DNA of 9,679 nucleotides from an uncultured Mycoplasmatota bacterium (GTDB lineage: Bacteria; Bacillota_I; Bacilli_A; RF39; UBA660). How positions within the stretch are numbered: the stretch's first letter is position 1; the number at the start of each line of letters is the position of its first letter. The stretch is taken from positions 1-9,679 of the forward strand of contig CAOKNI010000038.1 in assembly GCA_948470005.1 (NCBI GenBank), in the 5' to 3' direction. Made by a program: the position numbers and the translations under genes. The notes under the pieces are model-generated. The model saw nothing but the letters and a program-made list of their open reading frames with translations, was not told the origin of the DNA and made no database searches. Positions 6,497-9,679 of this stretch are shown here, in pieces.

Positions 6497-9400
6497 TTAC
6501 TTAAATAAGTTTTTTAATTTAGTCCAAAAAGTTTCTTTTACTTTAGGCTCTGCTATAATAGTTGTAGTTTCTGGTGCTTTTTTCGAATTAACAGTCATAA
6601 TAAATTTAGTACTACCAGTCATTTTAGCATCAGATGCTGCAAACGTCTTGTACTGTTCTCCTAAATTTACTAAAGCTTTTACTTTTAGTTCCATATTTTT
6701 AATATTACCAGTAACAAGTGTGTTTAGTTTAGTTATGCCATCTTTATTAAATTTAATAATTCCTTTTTTTAGTGTCTCAGATCCCACATCAAGCTTATTT
6801 GTGCCTTTAGATAATTCACTTGTTTTACCAGCAATAAGCTCTACTCCTTCTTTTAAAGACGTAACGCCATCACTCACACTACTAGCACCTTTACTTAGCT
6901 CCTTTAAAGCCTTAGTAACACTATCCATAAGTTTGGTAATATTAGTATTAATATCTTTTAAAGAGTCTAAGGTTTTATTTAAAGCAACATTATTACCGCT
7001 TAATAATTCGATTAATTTCATATTAGCTTGATAACTATTTTCATAAGTTACTTTTACTGTTAAAAGCTCTTTATTAATAGCTAAAATTTGTTCCTCTGTT
7101 AAATCTTTTAAGTTATATTTGGTATATGTTTCTTTTAAAGTTTTATTAGTACTTTTTAGTTTTTTGATAGTCTCGGTATTTTTAGCTATGAGATTTTTAA
7201 TACTATTTATACTTTCCGTATTATTCCCATTTAAAAGAGCACTTGCATCATTTAACGATGCTAGAACCTGATTTAAGCCTTTTTCTAAAGATACAGTTCC
7301 ATCTTCTAATGTTTTTATTTTAGTGACTATTAGATTTAATTTTTCTGAAATTAGACTGGCACCATTGTTTATCTCACTAATTCCACTAGCGAGAGTAGTT
7401 GCTCCCACCTCTATTTCATCAATGCTATTTTTTAAAGTATTCATACTATTATATAAAGGGTTTAGTTTATCAAAAATTTTTAAATCTTCTTTACTAATAA
7501 CATCCGATTTAATAAAAGAATAAATACTAGCTAATTCAAATTTGGTAGTATTAAAACTAATTGTAATATTATTCATTCCCTTGAAGCTAGATATACCTAA
7601 ACTTTCATATAAACCTGGAGTAGCTAGTCCCACAACAATATTTTTGATACCATTGTTAATAATCTTACCATTACTAACATTAATATCTGTATTATTTTTG
7701 TTATCAATTATTGTTGCCATAGTTACAACAAATGGGGTATACATTACAACTTTTCTTCCACTTATATTTACATAATGTTTTTCGTTATTTTGATAGTTTA
7801 ATTTGATAGTTATTTTACCGCTTTTGCCTAAAATATCTTCAAGCGTTTGTTCCTCGTCATTTAAATAATATTTTATATCTAAATTTATAGGAAGACTCTT
7901 TTCAGTAGTTCCTTGATAAAATATATCTTTCCCATTACTTTGCCAAATAATATTATTATTACTTTTAGTATAAGACTCATCACCATTAATATTAACTATA
8001 TTTTCTAAGTCCGTTAAATCTTTTATATCAGCACTTTTATTATCATTTATTAAATGATTAGTAACTAATATTTTATTTGCTGTGCCATCATAATTTAATT
8101 TGGCATAAACACTTTCTTCTTTAGATAATGCACTTGCTGGAGCCAGTAAAGTACCATAACATATAATACTTAGCATTAATAAAGCTGGAACTTTTTTTAA
8201 ATTTTTATTCATTTTCATCTTCTCCTTTTTTGTAGTTTTAAAAATTAATTTATCAAATAATAATAATATTGATGGTAAAACAAATATTACAACAATCATA
8301 CTTATAATCGCTCCCCGAGATATTAAGGTACAAAGAGAACTAATCATTTCTAAATCAGAGTATATACCAACACCAAAGGTAGCGCTAAAGAAGCAACATC
8401 CGCTTACAATAACCGACATGACACTTTTACCTAAAGTATGTTTTAAAGCTTCATATTTGTTACTGTTTTCTTTTCTTTCTTTTAAATAAGTAGATGTTAT
8501 TAATATTGCATAATCGATTGTAGCACCTAGCTGAATAGTACCAAGAACTATAGGCGCAACAAATGGTAAAGAGATACCACCAAAATATGGAATAGCCATA
8601 TTTATAAAAATAGCAAACTCAATAGTTAAAATTAATAAGAAAGGTAAGCTTAGAGATTTTAAAACCAAAAACATAATAACCAAAATACAAATTATAGAAG
8701 TGTTATTAACATTTAAGAAATCTTGGTTACTAATTGATACTAAGTCATTCATAAGAGGACCTTCACCTGCTAAGATACCATTTAAGTCATATTTCTTTAT
8801 AATATTTTGGATTGTCGTAACCTGGGAATTTAATTCTAAAGAAGCAATATCATAAGTTGAGTTAAGAAGTATCATTTGATAATTATCGCTTTCAAATAAG
8901 CTCCTAATATCATCACTTAACATATCAGAGGTTATACCTAAATTAGATAATTTACTAAATGAAAGAATAAAATCAATACCATCAAGATTATTTATTTCAT
9001 TAATTAAGGCATTAACATCATCATTTTTAAGAGATTTATCAAGTAAAATGATTTCTGGTGAGACAATGTTAAACTTTTCTTTTAATTCGGTATTAGCCAC
9101 TATCGAATCTAAGCTTTTCGGCAAACTTTCGTCTAATTTATAATAAACTTCAACTTTACTATTAGCTAGATAAGCTGGTACTAAAAGGACTACAAATACT
9201 CCAAATATTAATTTATGATGCTTGATAATAAAATCATTTAACTTCGTAAATTTAGGAATTAATGTTTTATGTTTAGTCTTTTCAATATATTTATCAAATA
9301 TTAATAATAAACTTGGGTATAAGGTTAAAACAGATACAACTCCTAAGAAAACACCTTTTGCCATAACTAAACCCAAATCGGTTCCTAATTTAAGAGTCAT

Positions 9401-9679
9401 AGAACATAAAACTAAAAAGCCAGCAATAGTGGTAAGAGAACTTCCAACAACTGAAGTAAAAGTATCAGTAATAGCTTTACTCATAGCTATATTTCTATTA
9501 GCAAACTCTTTTTTCTTACTTTCATATGAATGATATAAAAATATAGAAAAATCAGTAGTTACACCTAGTTGCAAAACAGCAACTAACGCTTTTGTAATAT
9601 AAGATATTTCGCCAAATACAATATTTGTGCCTAGATTAAACAATATAGAAATACCAATATTTAAAAGTAATAAAATAGG
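6497..9679 (-). CDS. MMPL/RND transporter (N terminus outside window) fused to exported heptad-repeat protein
   Basis: The frame is open to the right edge, so the true start lies beyond it. The first in-window start-like codon is a TTG at 9643, and residues are numbered from there. Residues up to about 470 are an MMPL-family RND transporter: a membrane bundle with LQLGVTTDFSIFL (D31-F32), a helix near 145-160, an extracellular domain (about 161-315), and a second bundle with IQLGATIDYAIL (D377-Y378). These D-F/Y pairs match the proton-relay positions in TM4 and TM10 of MmpL proteins. The transporter ends as usual after LPSILLLFDK, but no stop follows. The frame continues as KMNKNLKK, a signal-peptide-like segment, a beta-rich domain and heptad repeats, ending FWTKLKNLFK. 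From memory of this family, the C-terminal part is normally a separate gene next to an MMPL gene. The substrate is unknown; the N-terminal part (first TM helix and first extracellular domain) is missing. Confidence 0.85.
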   Translation of the reverse strand, partial: PILLLLNIGISILFNLGTNIVFGEISYITKALVAVLQLGVTTDFSIFLYHSYESKKKEFANRNIAMSKAITDTFTSVVGSSLTTIAGFLVLCSMTLKLGTDLGLVMAKGVFLGVVSVLTLYPSLLLIFDKYIEKTKHKTLIPKFTKLNDFIIKHHKLIFGVFVVLLVPAYLANSKVEVYYKLDESLPKSLDSIVANTELKEKFNIVSPEIILLDKSLKNDDVNALINEINNLDGIDFILSFSKLSNLGITSDMLSDDIRSLFESDNYQMILLNSTYDIASLELNSQVTTIQNIIKKYDLNGILAGEGPLMNDLVSISNQDFLNVNNTSIICILVIMFLVLKSLSLPFLLILTIEFAIFINMAIPYFGGISLPFVAPIVLGTIQLGATIDYAILITSTYLKERKENSNKYEALKHTLGKSVMSVIVSGCCFFSATFGVGIYSDLEMISSLCTLISRGAIISMIVVIFVLPSILLLFDKLIFKTTKKEKMKMNKNLKKVPALLMLSIICYGTLLAPASALSKEESVYAKLNYDGTANKILVTNHLINDNKSADIKDLTDLENIVNINGDESYTKSNNNIIWQSNGKDIFYQGTTEKSLPINLDIKYYLNDEEQTLEDILGKSGKITIKLNYQNNEKHYVNISGRKVVMYTPFVVTMATIIDNKNNTDINVSNGKIINNGIKNIVVGLATPGLYESLGISSFKGMNNITISFNTTKFELASIYSFIKSDVISKEDLKIFDKLNPLYNSMNTLKNSIDEIEVGATTLASGISEINNGASLISEKLNLIVTKIKTLEDGTVSLEKGLNQVLASLNDASALLNGNNTESINSIKNLIAKNTETIKKLKSTNKTLKETYTKYNLKDLTEEQILAINKELLTVKVTYENSYQANMKLIELLSGNNVALNKTLDSLKDINTNITKLMDSVTKALKELSKGASSVSDGVTSLKEGVELIAGKTSELSKGTNKLDVGSETLKKGIIKFNKDGITKLNTLVTGNIKNMELKVKALVNLGEQYKTFAASDAKMTGSTKFIMTVNSKKAPETTTIIAEPKVKETFWTKLKNLFK
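6761..6907 (-). repeat. xxxLxxG heptad repeat block, C-terminal
   Basis: Seven heptads in strict register: glycines at residues 919, 926, 933, 947, 954 and 961 of the long frame (numbered from the TTG at 9643). The one missing position (940) is Lys, with Gly next to it. Leu, or Val once, sits three residues before most of the glycines (LSKG, VSDG, LKEG, LDVG, LKKG). This is the pattern of the X-X-X-Leu-X-X-Gly heptads found in RND-associated and YhgE/Pip-type proteins. Confidence 0.85.
7277..7414 (-). repeat. xxxLxxG heptad repeat block, central
   Basis: A shorter, less regular block at residues 744-789 of the long frame: LASG and INNG (Gly754, Gly761), and LEDG and LEKG (Gly782, Gly789), each pair seven residues apart. 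It is separated from the C-terminal block by about 120 residues of helical, Asn/Lys/Leu-rich sequence likely to form a coiled coil. Confidence 0.7.
8205..8231 (-). promoter_or_regulatory. slippery A6 heptamer plus internal ribosome binding site and start
   Basis: At the transporter/exported-protein junction the frame reads ACA AAA AAG GAG, giving A AAA AAG in zero frame (8225-8231), the heptamer type used for -1 frameshifting in dnaX. AGGAG (8222-8226) follows immediately and is 9 bases before the ATG at 8212 and 3 bases before the ATG at 8218. A -1 shift would add six residues (GEDENE) and stop at TAA 8205-8207; a +1 shift would stop at TGA 8215-8217. Only the zero frame stays open into the exported unit. 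The motif and the stops are seen directly; functional slippage is a hypothesis. Confidence 0.5.

Larger units (their letters stand above)
6497..8212 (-). other. C-terminal exported heptad-repeat unit, possibly translated separately
   Basis: This is the second half of the long transporter frame, which looks like a self-sufficient 571-residue protein starting at the ATG at 8212. Residues 1-28 are a signal peptide: basic MNKNLKK, a hydrophobic core (PALLMLSIICYGTLL), and an APASA cleavage site. Residues from about 30 to 230 form a beta-rich extracellular domain that includes YQGTTEKSLP, LGKSGKITIKLNY and YTPFVVTMATI. Then come two blocks of xxxLxxG heptads around a helical, probably coiled-coil segment. 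The C-terminal tail is amphipathic, without a membrane anchor. If translated only as part of the fusion, the signal peptide would act as a thirteenth membrane helix and still place this domain outside. Proteins with such heptads include YhgE/Pip-like surface proteins. Role unknown; a partner of the MMPL pump is the natural inference. Confidence 0.6.

Noticed and set aside
6648..7031. Plus-strand open frame of 127 residues
   Set aside because: It lies wholly opposite the heptad-repeat region of the minus-strand gene; its Leu/Ser/Pro-rich composition is what antisense of such repeats gives, and it shows no recognisable family.
7323..7775. Plus-strand open frames of 66 and 77 residues
   Set aside because: Both are antisense to the exported unit, with low-complexity hydrophobic composition and no domain signal.
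9222..9533. Plus-strand open frame of 103 residues
   Set aside because: It is antisense to transmembrane-encoding sequence of the MMPL transporter; no independent evidence.

Overview
The window is very AT-rich DNA in which every convincing gene lies on the minus strand, so transcription runs from high to low coordinates. Strong AGGAG-type ribosome binding sites, short intergenic gaps and protein families typical of low-GC Gram-positives point to a Firmicutes/Bacilli-like bacterium, possibly an uncultured gut lineage close to Erysipelotrichia or RF39. That placement is inference. Tryptophan is encoded by TGG and the frames stay open under the standard bacterial code; all stops seen are TAA or TAG.

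Right part (6497-9679): one open frame enters from beyond the right edge. It encodes most of an MMPL/RND transporter and continues, with no stop, into what looks like a second protein. That second protein has its own Shine-Dalgarno, ATG and signal peptide, and carries xxxLxxG heptad repeats. The junction contains an A6 run forming the heptamer A AAA AAG. A weak hairpin follows the stop codon.

Middle and left part (1494-6458): a promoter at about 6430-6458 starts a compact gene series. In order these are a full-length Sua5-type threonylcarbamoyl-AMP synthase (tRNA t6A synthesis), a 434-residue HD-domain protein, a broken second HD-hydrolase gene, a short-chain dehydrogenase, a stand-alone YqfO/NIF3 insert-type PII-like protein, a zinc nucleoside deaminase, and an S51 (peptidase E-like) hydrolase. 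The intact genes after Sua5 are separated by 9-21 bases, apart from the region of the broken gene. They look co-transcribed, but I recognise no single pathway; nucleotide handling (HD, deaminase) is the only visible thread.

Left end (2-1414): a complete gene for an ApeA-like HEPN protein with an intact RxxxxH RNase motif. It is set off by 79 bases with its own ribosome binding site and a possible promoter. It is the best candidate for a phage-defence gene here.

The two strongest points for a second look are the transporter/exported-protein fusion with its slippery junction, and the HD pseudogene, where both the original start and the deletion junction can be read directly. There is no gene-free stretch longer than 100 bases, and I see no RNA gene, insertion sequence or CRISPR array.
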